The notes: generated by a model from the sequence alone, not told the origin. A stretch of DNA of 64,000 nt from Clostridium puniceum (GCF_002006345.1 NZ_LZZM01000201.1:61670-125669), one strand, 5' to 3'. Positions 52,352 to 62,953 are shown, counted from the first letter of the stretch. Numbers and translations are program-made.

Positions 52352-54079
52352 TTAATTTAACTTTCCATTAATTATTTCCATTACATTTTCTTTAAATTTG
52401 GCAATATCTATTTCTGTATTTTCTAAGCTATTACTCTTTACTGCTAAATAAACCTTCATTTTAGGTTCTGTTCCTGATGGTCTTACTACAAAATATGAAC
52501 CATCTTCTAAGATGTACTTTAATACATTTGACTTAGGTAAGTCAATAGTAGCTTTAGTATTATTTACAGTATTTTCTTCAACACTTAATTTATAATCTAA
52601 TCTTGTAACAATCTTAACCTTGTTAACTTCATTTATCGGATCATTTCTTAGTGCTTCTATACAACTAGCTATCTTCTCTTGGCCTTCTTTACCTTTTAAT
52701 TCTAGTGATACAAGATTTTCTTTGAAATATCCATATTTCTCATATAACTCTATTAATGCATCATATAGACTCTTTCCTTGTTCTTTATAGTAAAGACACA
52801 TTTCACAAACTAACATAGAAGCTATTACAGCATCCTTATCACGTACAAAGTTTCCTGCAAGATATCCGTAACTTTCTTCAAAACCAAAAAGATATGTTTT
52901 GTTTCCTGCATCTTCGAATTCTCTTATCTTTTCACCAATATATTTAAATCCAGTTAATACATCCATAAGCTCAATATCAAAATCTTCTGCTATACTTCTA
53001 GCTCCTTCTGTTGTTACTATAGTTTTAATAACGACTCCATTTGATGGTAATTTATTAACTTCTTTTAATGAGCTTAATACATAATGAGTTAAAAGTAACC
53101 CTGTTTGATTACCTGATAAAACTTTATATTCTCCAGTACTATCCTTAACCACAAGACCTATTCTATCACAATCTGGATCAGTTCCAAAAATTATATCTGG
53201 ATTTTCAGTTTGAGCCATCTTTACAGCCAATTCAAATACATCTGGATTTTCTGGGTTAGGGTAAGATGCTGTTGGGAAATTTCCATCTGGAGCTTCTTGT
53301 TCTTTAACAACCTTAACATTGCTATATCCTAGTTGTTCTAATACGCTTCTTACTGGAACGTTTCCTGAACCATGAATTGGCGTATAGATAACATTTAAGT
53401 TTTTAGCTTTTTCTTTAACTAATTCAGTTCTTATAGTCAAACCCTTAACTTTTTCGTAATAAAGCTTATCTACATCTTCTCCAATATAAGTTAACAAACC
53501 TTTTTCTAAAGCAATTTCTTCATCAATATTTTTAATCTTAGAAAAATCATCTACTGCTTTAACGCAATCAATTATTATATTTGCTTTTTCATCAGTTACT
53601 TGTCCACCAAATTCATCATACACTTTATAACCATTGTATATCTTTGGATTATGAGATGCTGTAACTACTATACCACCACTGCATTTTAATTCTCTTACAG
53701 CGTAAGATAATACTGGTGTTGGTCTTAAACTTTCATATAAGTATACTTTAACATCATTTGCGCATAAAGTTAAAGCAGCAGCCTTTGCAAATTCTTTTGA
53801 CATATTTCTTGAATCATATGCAATTGCAACTGAAGGATCTTTAAAGCTATTATTTAAATAATTTGCAAATCCTTGTGTAGCTTGAGCAACAGTATATACA
53901 TTCATTCTATTACTTCCTGCACCTATTACCCCTCTTAATCCACCAGTTCCAAAATCTAAGTCTTGATAAAATCTATCTTCAATTTCCTTTTCGTCAGATA
54001 TGCTTCTCAACTCGCTTTTTGTTGCCTCATCAATAATGTCAGAATTAATCCATGTGTTGTATTTTTCTTTATAATTCAT
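52352..54079 (-). CDS. pgcA: Phosphoglucomutase / phosphomannomutase
   Basis: A 575-residue alpha-D-phosphohexomutase. Catalytic serine in GGIVVTASHNPKIYNGYK, metal loop IIFGTDPDCDRIGLVV, sugar-binding FGFEESYGYL and phosphate-binding VVRPSGTEPKMKVYL. It interconverts glucose-1- and glucose-6-phosphate (or the mannose forms), giving UDP-glucose or GDP-mannose precursors for surface glycans, which fits the neighbours. GGGGAGGGG lies before the ATG at 54079; upstream in-frame codons to 54166 lack support. Confidence 0.93.
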   Translation of the reverse strand: MNYKEKYNTWINSDIIDEATKSELRSISDEKEIEDRFYQDLDFGTGGLRGVIGAGSNRMNVYTVAQATQGFANYLNNSFKDPSVAIAYDSRNMSKEFAKAAALTLCANDVKVYLYESLRPTPVLSYAVRELKCSGGIVVTASHNPKIYNGYKVYDEFGGQVTDEKANIIIDCVKAVDDFSKIKNIDEEIALEKGLLTYIGEDVDKLYYEKVKGLTIRTELVKEKAKNLNVIYTPIHGSGNVPVRSVLEQLGYSNVKVVKEQEAPDGNFPTASYPNPENPDVFELAVKMAQTENPDIIFGTDPDCDRIGLVVKDSTGEYKVLSGNQTGLLLTHYVLSSLKEVNKLPSNGVVIKTIVTTEGARSIAEDFDIELMDVLTGFKYIGEKIREFEDAGNKTYLFGFEESYGYLAGNFVRDKDAVIASMLVCEMCLYYKEQGKSLYDALIELYEKYGYFKENLVSLELKGKEGQEKIASCIEALRNDPINEVNKVKIVTRLDYKLSVEENTVNNTKATIDLPKSNVLKYILEDGSYFVVRPSGTEPKMKVYLAVKSNSLENTEIDIAKFKENVMEIINGKLN

Positions 54080-54323
54080 TTTAAGTTCCCCTCCCCATTT
54101 TTTCTCTATTACATTATACAGTATTTGCTTATATTTAAAAATAGTTTTATACCTTTTGCTAAACAACTTTTAAATATTTTACGAAAAGAACATTGTCATT
54201 TTATCATATTCACCAAAATACTATTCCCCATTTACCTTTTTGGTAAAAATTCCTAAATTATTTAAACTTTCTATTCTTTATATTTTTAAAATTATACATA
54301 TAATGGAATTTTATTTATATACA

Positions 54324-54376
54324 AAAAAATCCTTCTTAATAATATTTTAATAAAATTATTATGAGAAGGATTTTTA
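54324..54376. terminator. Terminator of sbcC, probably bidirectional
   Basis: AAAAATCCTTCT / AGAAGGATTTTT with an AT-rich 27-base loop; T-run on both strands. Confidence 0.85.
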
Positions 54377-54391
54377 TATTATTCTATTATT

Positions 54392-57300
54392 TTAACTCCT
54401 TTCAATTTTGACCTTACTTCCCCCCATTCCAGATTCTGCCGGTGTAATCATAAGTTTTACTGGAACTCTATTTTTAATTGATTCTACATGACTTATAATT
54501 CCAACCTTTAATCTTTCATTGTGAATTCTCTCTAAAGAACTCATGACGACTTCAAGAAGGTCATCATCTAAAGTTCCAAAACCTTCATCTAAGAAGAATA
54601 ATTCTAATGGTGCTGTTCCTTTTAACTGAATTTGAGCTGATAAGGCCAATGCTAGTGCTAGGGACGCTAAGAAGGTTTCTCCCCCTGATAAAGTTGTAGC
54701 ATCTCTTTTAGCTCCACCATTTTTATAATCTCTAATAATAAATCTTCCATTTTCATCAACTTCTAAGCCATAATTTCCATTAGTAATTTCTTTTAATCTT
54801 TTAGAGGCTTCAATTGAAACATATTTAAGCTTATTAGCTGCTACAAATTCTACAAACTTCTTTCCTTTAAATAATTTTTCTAAATCACCAAGTAAAGATA
54901 ATTTACGTTCTATTTTTTTCTTCTTTTCTAAAAGCTCCTTTTGCGCTTCTAACTTTTCTTTTATGTTTTTTAATTCCTCATCTACTTTAATTTTATTTTC
55001 ATTAACCTCATTAACTTCTTTTTCTTTTGCATTCTTTGATGATTTTATTTGTTCATAATTTTCCTCTGTTATCTCTTTACCGTTTATTTTCTTAAGTAAA
55101 CTTTCAATTGTTCCAGTAACCCTTGCTATATTGTTATTATAATCCTCTACTTTTTCCTTGTACTTCTTAATTTCATCTTTTTCAATTAAATTTTTCTTAA
55201 CCTCTTCCAAAGAATTAAAACCTTCACTATCAAGAGCTAATTCTAACCATGCCTCTTCATCTTCTTTTCTCTTCTTTAAGTCTTTATCTTTACTAATTAC
55301 AGCTATTAACTTATCATTATAATCTGTAAATTCCTTTTCTACTCTATTTTTATTATTTTCTACAAGTTCAAATTGTATATTTATATTGTGTATATCTTTT
55401 TGAATTTTATTAAGTAGTGAATCTAAATCCTCAACATCATTAACTTTATTTTTTATTGATCGAAGCTTTTCTTCTTTATTTTTTTCATATCCAGCTAAAT
55501 CTGCACTATCCTTAGCTAAATTTTCTTTTATAGAAGTTAACTCCTCATTTAAAGCTGCTTTTTTCTTTTCTAAGCTTTCTACTAATTCTCTATTACTTTT
55601 TATTACCTTAGTTAATTTTTCTCTTTCTTTTTCAATAGTTTTAATTTGTTCATTTTTTTTATTAAAATCACTCACATCTGTTTCTGATCTTAATAACTTT
55701 AAGGTATTTTCCAATTTATCTAATTCTTCTGCATTTTCTTTAATATTATTTTCTAAGTCTTTAATTTGTCTTTGATTCGTTGAAAATACAGCTCGTAACT
55801 CCTTTATTTCACCGTCTTTAGTATTTATTTCAGTTTTTAAGTTATTAATACCTTTTTCTAACATTTCCTTATCTTGAATATATTTTTCTAAAGCATTTTT
55901 TAAATTTGTAAATTCAGTTTTCAAATTATCTAAAGGCTTCTCTTTAAATTCAGTTCCTAATTTAATTATTTCTTCTTCACTTATCTTTATCTTTTCATTA
56001 AAATTAGAAATTTTAGTTTCATTTTGAATTACTTTATTATTAATATCTTTAATTGAATTTTCTTTGCTTTTTATTTCATTTTCTATAGCTGTTAAATCTA
56101 ATATCTCTACCTGCTTTATATTTTCTTTATTATGATGAGTCGATCCACATACAGGACATATTTCGCCCTCTATAAGTTCTTCTCTAAGTGCGTGCGCTAA
56201 ATTTTCTCTCATAATTTCTTTTTGTTTATTTTTAATTTTTTCTAATTCTTCCTCTTGCTTTTTTACTTTTTCTTTCTTATTTATTATTTCAACACTTAAA
56301 GATTTTATTTCAACTTTGGATTCTTTTATTTCATTCTTTGATTTAGCATATATCTTCCACTTTTGATCGTTTTCAACTATTAATTGATTTAAATTTACTA
56401 AATCATTTTGCTCTCCAGGTGAATTTTTAAGTAAATATTCATATTTCTTTTCATTTTCTTCTAAATCCTTGTTTATCTTTTCTACTATATTTTTTAAAGT
56501 TTTACCTTTAGCTACAGTTTCATTATTTTCTTTTTCAATAGAATCCTTCTTTTCTTTATCCTTACTAATAGTTACCTTTATATTACCTAACTTTTCTTCT
56601 GTTATTATTCCTTGTTGAATTTTCTCTTTAAATCTTTCATCAACTTTCAAATCATCATATGTTTTTTCATTTTCCTTAATTTCTTTAGTTTTATTTTTTA
56701 TTTCTGAATCTATATTAATAAGTTCACTTTGAAAGTTTTTACTCTTACTTTCAAATTCTTTCACTTCTACCATTAAGTTATTTATTTTGTTTTGTATAAT
56801 CTCAATTAACTTTTTTTCCTCAATTGCATCCTTAACCTTTTGTTCATCTATCATTAATGTAGGAAGTTTATTTTCCTTATTGTCCTTTGCCTTCTTCCAT
56901 AATTCTTCTATTCTTTCTCTTTCTTCTTTAACCTTATCTATTGCTAATTTCAAATTATCTAACTCAATTTCATTTTCATGAAATTCTTTTATAGTACTTT
57001 CAAAAGCCTTTATATAAGGTATAACCTTTTCCCCAGCTTCCCCTAGCTTTATTTTTTCTATATATTCATTTATCTCATCTTGCTTTCCCTTAAGATTCTT
57101 TTCTTTATCGTTATATTCTATTAATTCTAACTGTAGATTCCATAATTCTTCATTCTCCTTGTAAATCTTTTCTATTATTTCTAATTCACTTTTTAAATTT
57201 GCTAAATTATTTTCTAATTCTGTTAGCATTTCTTTTTTTTCTATTAATTTATCTTCACTTATATCATTGTAACCACTTAATTGTCCAATTAAAACATTAT

Positions 57301-57883
57301 TGTCAGTTCTTTCTTTACTAATCTTTAAATTCAACTTTCTAGATAAATTATCTCCATATTTCTCTAAATTAAATAATCTTTCAAGCATATCTCTTCTATC
57401 TTTACCTTCAAGCTTTAGAAATTCACTAAATTTCCCTTGTGGCAGTACAACAGTTCTCGTAAAATCTTCCAAATTAAGACCTATTATTTCTTCAACCTTT
57501 TTGTTTATTGTCTTAACTCCGTCAGCTAACACTTCTTCTTCTTGATTAGTTATATCAACTATTTTGCACTTTCCAGAATTTATGCTTCCATCATTTTTTC
57601 TTCTAAATTCTCTATCTACAATATATCTTTTTATTTCAGCTCCTGATATTTGAAATTCAAAATTTACATTTAATCTATCACAATTTGTATTTATATAATT
57701 AGAACTCTTCCTTGATACATTCCCATATAAGGCTAAGGTTATTCCATCTAATATAGTTGATTTCCCACTACCTGTAGGTCCAAATATTCCAAAAAATCCT
57801 CTATCAGTTAATTTTTCAAAATCTATAACCTGCTCTTCTATAAAACTATTTAAACCTTTAATCTTTAGCTTAATTGGTTTCAT
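54392..57883 (-). CDS. sbcC: Exonuclease subunit SbcC (Rad50-like ATPase)
   Basis: A 1163-residue SMC-like protein. Walker A IFGPTGSGKSTILDGITLAL near residue 35; two very long coiled coils; the zinc-hook CPVCGSTHH near residue 575, right at the turn; and the C-terminal signature LSGGETFLASLALALALS with Walker B LFFLDEGFGTLD. With SbcD it forms the nuclease that opens hairpins and trims DNA ends. Its start overlaps sbcD by 14 bases. Confidence 0.96.
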   Translation of the reverse strand: MKPIKLKIKGLNSFIEEQVIDFEKLTDRGFFGIFGPTGSGKSTILDGITLALYGNVSRKSSNYINTNCDRLNVNFEFQISGAEIKRYIVDREFRRKNDGSINSGKCKIVDITNQEEEVLADGVKTINKKVEEIIGLNLEDFTRTVVLPQGKFSEFLKLEGKDRRDMLERLFNLEKYGDNLSRKLNLKISKERTDNNVLIGQLSGYNDISEDKLIEKKEMLTELENNLANLKSELEIIEKIYKENEELWNLQLELIEYNDKEKNLKGKQDEINEYIEKIKLGEAGEKVIPYIKAFESTIKEFHENEIELDNLKLAIDKVKEERERIEELWKKAKDNKENKLPTLMIDEQKVKDAIEEKKLIEIIQNKINNLMVEVKEFESKSKNFQSELINIDSEIKNKTKEIKENEKTYDDLKVDERFKEKIQQGIITEEKLGNIKVTISKDKEKKDSIEKENNETVAKGKTLKNIVEKINKDLEENEKKYEYLLKNSPGEQNDLVNLNQLIVENDQKWKIYAKSKNEIKESKVEIKSLSVEIINKKEKVKKQEEELEKIKNKQKEIMRENLAHALREELIEGEICPVCGSTHHNKENIKQVEILDLTAIENEIKSKENSIKDINNKVIQNETKISNFNEKIKISEEEIIKLGTEFKEKPLDNLKTEFTNLKNALEKYIQDKEMLEKGINNLKTEINTKDGEIKELRAVFSTNQRQIKDLENNIKENAEELDKLENTLKLLRSETDVSDFNKKNEQIKTIEKEREKLTKVIKSNRELVESLEKKKAALNEELTSIKENLAKDSADLAGYEKNKEEKLRSIKNKVNDVEDLDSLLNKIQKDIHNINIQFELVENNKNRVEKEFTDYNDKLIAVISKDKDLKKRKEDEEAWLELALDSEGFNSLEEVKKNLIEKDEIKKYKEKVEDYNNNIARVTGTIESLLKKINGKEITEENYEQIKSSKNAKEKEVNEVNENKIKVDEELKNIKEKLEAQKELLEKKKKIERKLSLLGDLEKLFKGKKFVEFVAANKLKYVSIEASKRLKEITNGNYGLEVDENGRFIIRDYKNGGAKRDATTLSGGETFLASLALALALSAQIQLKGTAPLELFFLDEGFGTLDDDLLEVVMSSLERIHNERLKVGIISHVESIKNRVPVKLMITPAESGMGGSKVKIERS

Positions 57884-59087
57884 CTATTTCACCTTCTTCA
57901 CTAATAATTGATAAAAGTAACTCTACAACCTCTTCACTAGGGGGTACTTCTCTTTCTTTCATATAAAAATCTTTAAAAATTTCTTCAAAGGACTTTTCCT
58001 TTAAATCTAAAGCAATTTCTTCTTCTCCCCCCTTAATTTTAGGAATTATTTCTAAAATATCCTTCTTTAAATCCTTCATTTGTTTTATTTCATCTTCTCT
58101 TATATATCTATCTGTATTAATCTCTAAATAAACCCAGCAGTCTCTTTCTTTGTTATCTTCACATTTAGTAATAGCCTCTTCAATACTTTCACATTTCCAA
58201 ATTTCAATAGGCTTATATACTTTTAAATCAATTTCTCCTATATTACATTCTTCGCCTGCTTTAACATCAACTATAAAACATTTCTTTTTAAAATTAATTT
58301 CTTTTTTATTATAATGAATAGGCGAACCACAATACCTAGCCTTCTTATTTGTACCTGGTACAATTTGTGGCTTATGCACATGCCCTAAGGCTATATACTG
58401 TGCTTCTCTTGGAAAACAACTGCCATCTACAATGTAGCTTCCACCTAATTGGATACTTCTTTCAGATCCACTTTCTTCACTTCCCATAGCAAATAAATGG
58501 GAAGTAGCTAAATTAATAGTATCCTCCCTATAATGGCGTTTTAAATCATCAAATAAAGAAAATATCCTATCACTATAAGATTTAGCTTTATCTTCTTCAT
58601 CATCCATACCATTATAAATAACTTCATTTAATCTTTTTTCACTTGGATAAGGTACAGTTAAAATAACTGCTTTTTCATTTTTCATTTCAATTTCAATAAA
58701 CCCTTCTCCTGAAGCTAATATCTTATTCTTTCCATATTCACCACAAGGAACTACAGACTTTGGAGTTCCAACCATAATAATTCCATGTTCACAAGCCAAT
58801 GGTCCTGCTGCAACCAATCTATCTGGATTATCATGATTTCCTGAAATAACTAAAGTAAGTCTCTCTCCATTTCCTGATAATCTTTTCAATGTATCATAAA
58901 ACATTTTTTCAGCCCTCGCTGGAGGATTGGGATTGTCATAAACATCCCCTGCAATCATAATTAAATCTATATTATTATCGTGAACAATCTTTACAAAATC
59001 ATTTAAAAATTGTTCCTGTTCATCCATTCTGCTTTGTCCTTCTAAATTCTTTCCTAAATGCCAATCTGCTGTATGTAATATCCTCAA
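57870..59087 (-). CDS. sbcD: Exonuclease subunit SbcD (Mre11-like)
   Basis: A 405-residue metallophosphoesterase. Metal-site motifs: LHTADWHLGKNLEGQSRMDE, MIAGDVYDNPNPPARAE, VISGNHDNPDRL, and later IALGHVHKPQIV. Manganese-dependent 3'-5' exo- and endonuclease; partner of SbcC. First gene of the sbcDC unit. Confidence 0.96.
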   Translation of the reverse strand: MRILHTADWHLGKNLEGQSRMDEQEQFLNDFVKIVHDNNIDLIMIAGDVYDNPNPPARAEKMFYDTLKRLSGNGERLTLVISGNHDNPDRLVAAGPLACEHGIIMVGTPKSVVPCGEYGKNKILASGEGFIEIEMKNEKAVILTVPYPSEKRLNEVIYNGMDDEEDKAKSYSDRIFSLFDDLKRHYREDTINLATSHLFAMGSEESGSERSIQLGGSYIVDGSCFPREAQYIALGHVHKPQIVPGTNKKARYCGSPIHYNKKEINFKKKCFIVDVKAGEECNIGEIDLKVYKPIEIWKCESIEEAITKCEDNKERDCWVYLEINTDRYIREDEIKQMKDLKKDILEIIPKIKGGEEEIALDLKEKSFEEIFKDFYMKEREVPPSEEVVELLLSIISEEGEIDETN

Positions 59088-59617
59088 AGTCTAACGCCTC
59101 CTTAATTAAATCCTTTTTTCATTGTATCTAATAATATTATAGACTAATTAAAGATATCTTTTCCAACACAATTTTTAATATTGCTTTAAATTCTCATTAA
59201 ACAATCAAAAAGACCATAACCTAATAATACTTTCCTCTTCACCTAAAGGTATTTCATCATCATAAAAAACAAACTTATATATTTTTATTATTTTTTGCAA
59301 CTAGCTATTTTTACTTGAGATGATTTCTTTTTATATGATTTTTTTCACTTAAAATTTCTCATCTTTTAGTTTCGGTTCTAAAAAACAATCCCCAAAAGAA
59401 GCAATTTTTTAAATTACTTTTTTAGGGATTATTTTAACTTATACATATATCTCAACGATCTCTTTCTCTTTTATATTGATTCACTCTTCCTTAAATTCTT
59501 TATTCTTATTAAAATGCCCTTTATACACTTAGAACTCGTTTTCCAATATAACAATAAGGAGCTAGGCTTAATACCTAACTCCTCGACTTTAACACACTAA
59601 TATTTCAGTTATTGTTC
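59088..59617. other. Gene-free stretch upstream of sbcD
   Basis: 530 bases without a credible gene. It holds an imperfect hairpin AATCCC...GGGATT (about 59387-59428), and a better one, AGGAGTTAGG / CCTAGCTCCT on the minus strand at 59557-59584, just behind the GyrI-like gene and probably its terminator. Confidence 0.5.
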
Positions 59618-60145
59618 TTATATAATAGGGAAATAAATATCTATCTGAGAATTTTCATTATCTATCCCTAAAAAACGCTCTGTATAACATTCAAAATCAT
59701 CATATTCCGCTATTTCAAAATTTGATTTTGGAAACCAAGTTCCCCAGATATATCGATAAGTCTGTGATAAGTTAGCCACTATTCCCATCTGTGTGAACCT
59801 TGCATATCTACCGCTATAAAGTATTTTTAACTGCATACCTGAAGGAATTCGAAAACCATCTGGAACTTCAATACCAATAAATACACTACAACAACTTTTA
59901 TCATTAAAAGTATCCGTTGAACAACTACCTCCTACTTCAAAAATTTCATATCTGCAAAAACTTAAACAAACATCATCTAAGTTCACAAGTTCTTTGTTAA
60001 ATTGCTCCCACATTGCAACACTTTTGTTATCCATAACTGTTGTTTCAAAGCGCATACCAATGATATATCGCTGGGAAGTTGAAACAATCTCCCGCACAAG
60101 CGTAATATTATCCAAATATCTGAAATCTTCTTCTATTAAAATCAT
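59618..60145 (-). CDS. GyrI-like / AraC effector-binding domain protein, probably truncated
   Basis: 175 codons. The segment from ITLVREIVSTSQRYIIGMRF to the end FLGIDNENSQIDIYFPII matches the GyrI-like small-molecule-binding fold that is normally the C-terminal domain of AraC- or MerR-type regulators (YIWGTWFPKSNFEIAEYDDF is typical). No DNA-binding domain and no convincing ribosome site precede it, and its first 13 codons overlap the C45 pseudogene in another frame. So either it starts later or it is a leftover of a deleted regulator. Some GyrI-like proteins are single-domain, hence moderate confidence. Confidence 0.55.
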   Translation of the reverse strand: MILIEEDFRYLDNITLVREIVSTSQRYIIGMRFETTVMDNKSVAMWEQFNKELVNLDDVCLSFCRYEIFEVGGSCSTDTFNDKSCCSVFIGIEVPDGFRIPSGMQLKILYSGRYARFTQMGIVANLSQTYRYIWGTWFPKSNFEIAEYDDFECYTERFLGIDNENSQIDIYFPII

Positions 60146-61007
60146 CCACTGACAATTTTTCCTTTACTGCAAATGTTTTTTCAATCACTTCATTACGAAT
60201 TACTGAGTTTTCAATCAACATTTTTTCATAAGCTTTTATTTCAGGGAGAATTACATGATTTGTTATGCTAAGAGATATGATTTCACTGTTTTTGTCTAAA
60301 ATACAATATGCCTTATGTCCATCTATACACTGTAACATCGCAATCTTATTTGTATTATCTGCAAGCATCAAATTGATATTATAGCCAACAGGAGCATTCA
60401 TCGTCCAAGCTATAGCCTCATCAACATTTTTACAGTTTTCTAAAATGCTTCGAATAACAATCCAAAACTGAAAGCCTGTCACTGCTGATTTTCATCCCCC
60501 TTCAAAGTTTCCAACTGGTAAACCATTACTCGCCTTGCAAACAGCTAGTCCATATTCATTCATTCCATCACATCTGCCAAACAAGTTCAGTATAGAACCA
60601 ATGTATTTATTCTTACCATCTATTTCAGTATAAGCAAAACACATTTCCTCCATCTCATCATTGAAATCATAATTACGAGCCATAAGAGTATGTCCGTTTT
60701 CTGTTTTGAGTGGCAATACTGCCATTAGACTACACCCTCTATCCAAATATGTCATTGCATAAAAAATAGCCTGACTATACTCTATACCTAAAACATCTGA
60801 AAAACCTTTGATTTCATCATTAACACCACTGCAATACTGGTCTAACAAACTCATAATCTCATCTAATTTGTTCTGTAGATAGTTTTTTGGCGGAAGTAGT
60901 ACCTTTTGTAATAAAACTGGATTTGATAATAGCCAATTTCCAATTTGTGTACCGACCTCATAATTACTTCCTCGAAAATTCTTCAAAATAGTTTTTGCTT
61001 GTTTCAT
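60108..61007 (-). pseudogene. C45-family autoproteolytic acyltransferase/hydrolase, interrupted by TGA
   Basis: One frame of 299 codons from the ATG at 61007 (AAAGGTG upstream), broken by TGA at 60492-60494. Before the stop: NFRGSNYEVGTQIGNWLL and the catalytic cysteine YLDRGCSLMAVLPLKTENGH, then LMARNYDF, DGMNEYGLAVCKASNG. After it: AVTGFQFWIVIRSILENC, VDEAIAWTMNAP and IAMLQCIDGHKAYC. This is the acyl-CoA:6-aminopenicillanate-acyltransferase-like (C45) fold, Ntn-hydrolase type. The C-terminus is also a little short and runs straight into the GyrI-like fragment, which suggests a deletion junction near 60110. Confidence 0.75.
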
Positions 61008-61238
61008 AATATTCACCTTTCCTTTCATATAAATTGTAAAGAAAAATAAAAGTAAATACTTGATATTTTCTGCGAATTTTATAAATACCACTTAATAAAA
61101 TTTAATTTCTTTCGCTTTTTGACGTTTATTCATATCCTTATATTATACTCAAATTTATAAATATTTAAAATATAGCTAGTTTCACTTATTTTTTATATAA
61201 TAAAATTCCTCGTAAGATTTATACAAAATAAAAACTTA

Positions 61239-61266
61239 TTGCATAATTGTGATATAGTAATAATAT
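61239..61266 (+). promoter_or_regulatory. Possible promoter of the Nudix gene
   Basis: TTGCAT and TAATAT, 16 bases apart, 44 bases before the start. The remaining 61008-61309 gap shows no other feature. Confidence 0.4.
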
Positions 61267-61309
61267 ATTAGATTTTAAGTAAATTTTTATTATAAAAGTG
61301 AGATAACAT

Positions 61310-61861
61310 ATGTACTGGGTAGATTCGATAAAAAATTATATTCCTTGCAATAATCAAGAAAAAAATGATAAGAAAATAATATTAAACTCTATAGATACAT
61401 TTAATGATATTTTAACACGCCATAATGAAGTTATACATATAACAAGTTCTGCATTTATAGTTAATAAAAATAGGAACAAAACTTTAATGATACATCATAA
61501 TATATATAATTCCTGGTGTTGGACAGGCGGGCATGCAGATGGAGAAATAGATTTATTATTAGTTGCACTTAATGAAGCTAAAGAAGAAACTGGAGTCAAA
61601 AATATTTTTCCTATTAATGATAATATCTATTCTTTGGATATTTTTCCAGTATTGGGACGCGTAAAGAATGGGCACTATATTTCTTCACATTTACATATAT
61701 CAGTTGCTTATTTAATGGAGGCTGATGATAATGAAACTCTTATCGTTAAAGCTGATGAAAATAGTGGGGTTAAGTGGATTCCTATTGATGAAATAGATGT
61801 TTATTCTAATGAGGAGCATATGAAAAAAGTATATGGTAAGATATTGGATAAATTAAAATAA
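61310..61861 (+). CDS. Nudix hydrolase
   Basis: A 183-residue pyrophosphohydrolase. The Nudix box is GGHADGEIDLLLVALNEAKE followed by ETGV. The core glutamates E-x-x-E-E are present, but the first box glutamate is Ile and the arginine is Asn, so the box departs from consensus at two sites. N-terminal WVDSIKNYIPCN, then an acidic C-terminus. GG-H-A-D forms occur in nucleotide-sugar or housecleaning hydrolases; the substrate is unknown. The ribosome site (GTGAG) is weak. Monocistronic on the plus strand. Confidence 0.8.
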   Translation: MYWVDSIKNYIPCNNQEKNDKKIILNSIDTFNDILTRHNEVIHITSSAFIVNKNRNKTLMIHHNIYNSWCWTGGHADGEIDLLLVALNEAKEETGVKNIFPINDNIYSLDIFPVLGRVKNGHYISSHLHISVAYLMEADDNETLIVKADENSGVKWIPIDEIDVYSNEEHMKKVYGKILDKLK

Positions 61862-62086
61862 ATCACATATAATTGATTCTCTATTATTTTTATACATCAA
61901 AAAGTTAAATACCCTTATCATATTTTTGACATAATAGTTTTCATTTGAATGTTTTCTTTCTTGCTTGTTCTTTTTAATCCTTTACTACAATAAATTTACT
62001 CTCAAAACATGGCAGCTAACCGATGCCTTGCCGTATCTTTTGCCAAATATATAATCATAAAGTAATTGGCCTGACAACATCTCCTT

Positions 62087-62953
62087 TCAGGGAATAACCT
62101 TTGTTTTTGTAATTTTTGAGAAAACAACACTAGAAAAAATAAGTGCTGCGCCTATATAGCCTTTCAAGTTCAATACTTCATGTAAAAAAATATAAGATAA
62201 AACCGCTGAGAATACTGGCTCAATGGAAAAGATAAGTCCTATTTTTTCAGACGACACATAGCGTTGTACGATAGGCTGAATAACAAAAACATATGCACTG
62301 CAAATTAGTCCAAGACAAATGATTGCACCCCATTGTATCGGTGTTTCCGGTAGAGATGTGGCCTCAACTAATAGCATAAACAACACCCCTAACAGAGAAG
62401 TTACTCCTAATTGAATAATACTAATTATAAGCGTATCTCCGTTCTTTGCAATCCTATCCAATACAACTATATAAATTGCATAAAAAAGGGCTGTAAGAAG
62501 GCAGTACACAGAATCTCTATCCAATGCAAAGGTATCTTTTACCGTCAAAAGATATAAACCAATTACAGCCAGAAGAATACTCAACATAATAGATTTGTTA
62601 GGAAGCCTTCGTTTTAATATACTCTCTAGAATTGGAACTATTATCACGGTAGTACTGGCTAAAAATCCTGCCGTAGAAGCAGTCGTATGGTTAACACCAT
62701 AAACCAACCCAGAAAAAAGCATAAAAAGCAGTACTCCCATCAAGACGCCTTTTGCAAAAATTAATACAGTAAGCACACGAAATCGACGTAAAAATATTAG
62801 CGCCATAAATATAAAAGCTATTCCAAATCGCAGGGCAATCAAATTAAATAGGCTGGCACTATCCAATCCTATTTTCATTAGGAGGTAGGAAGACCCCCAT
62901 GCGAGTGATACACTTCCCATAAGAAGTTCAGCCTTTTTACTATTTATTTTCAT
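62087..62953 (-). CDS. EamA/DMT-family transporter
   Basis: A 288-residue permease with ten hydrophobic helices in two EamA repeats (first LLMGSVSLAWGSSYLLMKIG, second YAIYIVVLDRIAKNGD onward, ending GYIGAALIFSSVVFSK). Typical drug/metabolite exporter; substrate unknown. Composition is richer in G and C than the flanks, which suggests transfer. AAAGGATGG precedes the ATG at 62953, and the start overlaps the end of the fragment at 62940-63104 by 14 bases, so it was translationally coupled to that gene. Confidence 0.88.
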   Translation of the reverse strand: MKINSKKAELLMGSVSLAWGSSYLLMKIGLDSASLFNLIALRFGIAFIFMALIFLRRFRVLTVLIFAKGVLMGVLLFMLFSGLVYGVNHTTASTAGFLASTTVIIVPILESILKRRLPNKSIMLSILLAVIGLYLLTVKDTFALDRDSVYCLLTALFYAIYIVVLDRIAKNGDTLIISIIQLGVTSLLGVLFMLLVEATSLPETPIQWGAIICLGLICSAYVFVIQPIVQRYVSSEKIGLIFSIEPVFSAVLSYIFLHEVLNLKGYIGAALIFSSVVFSKITKTKVIP

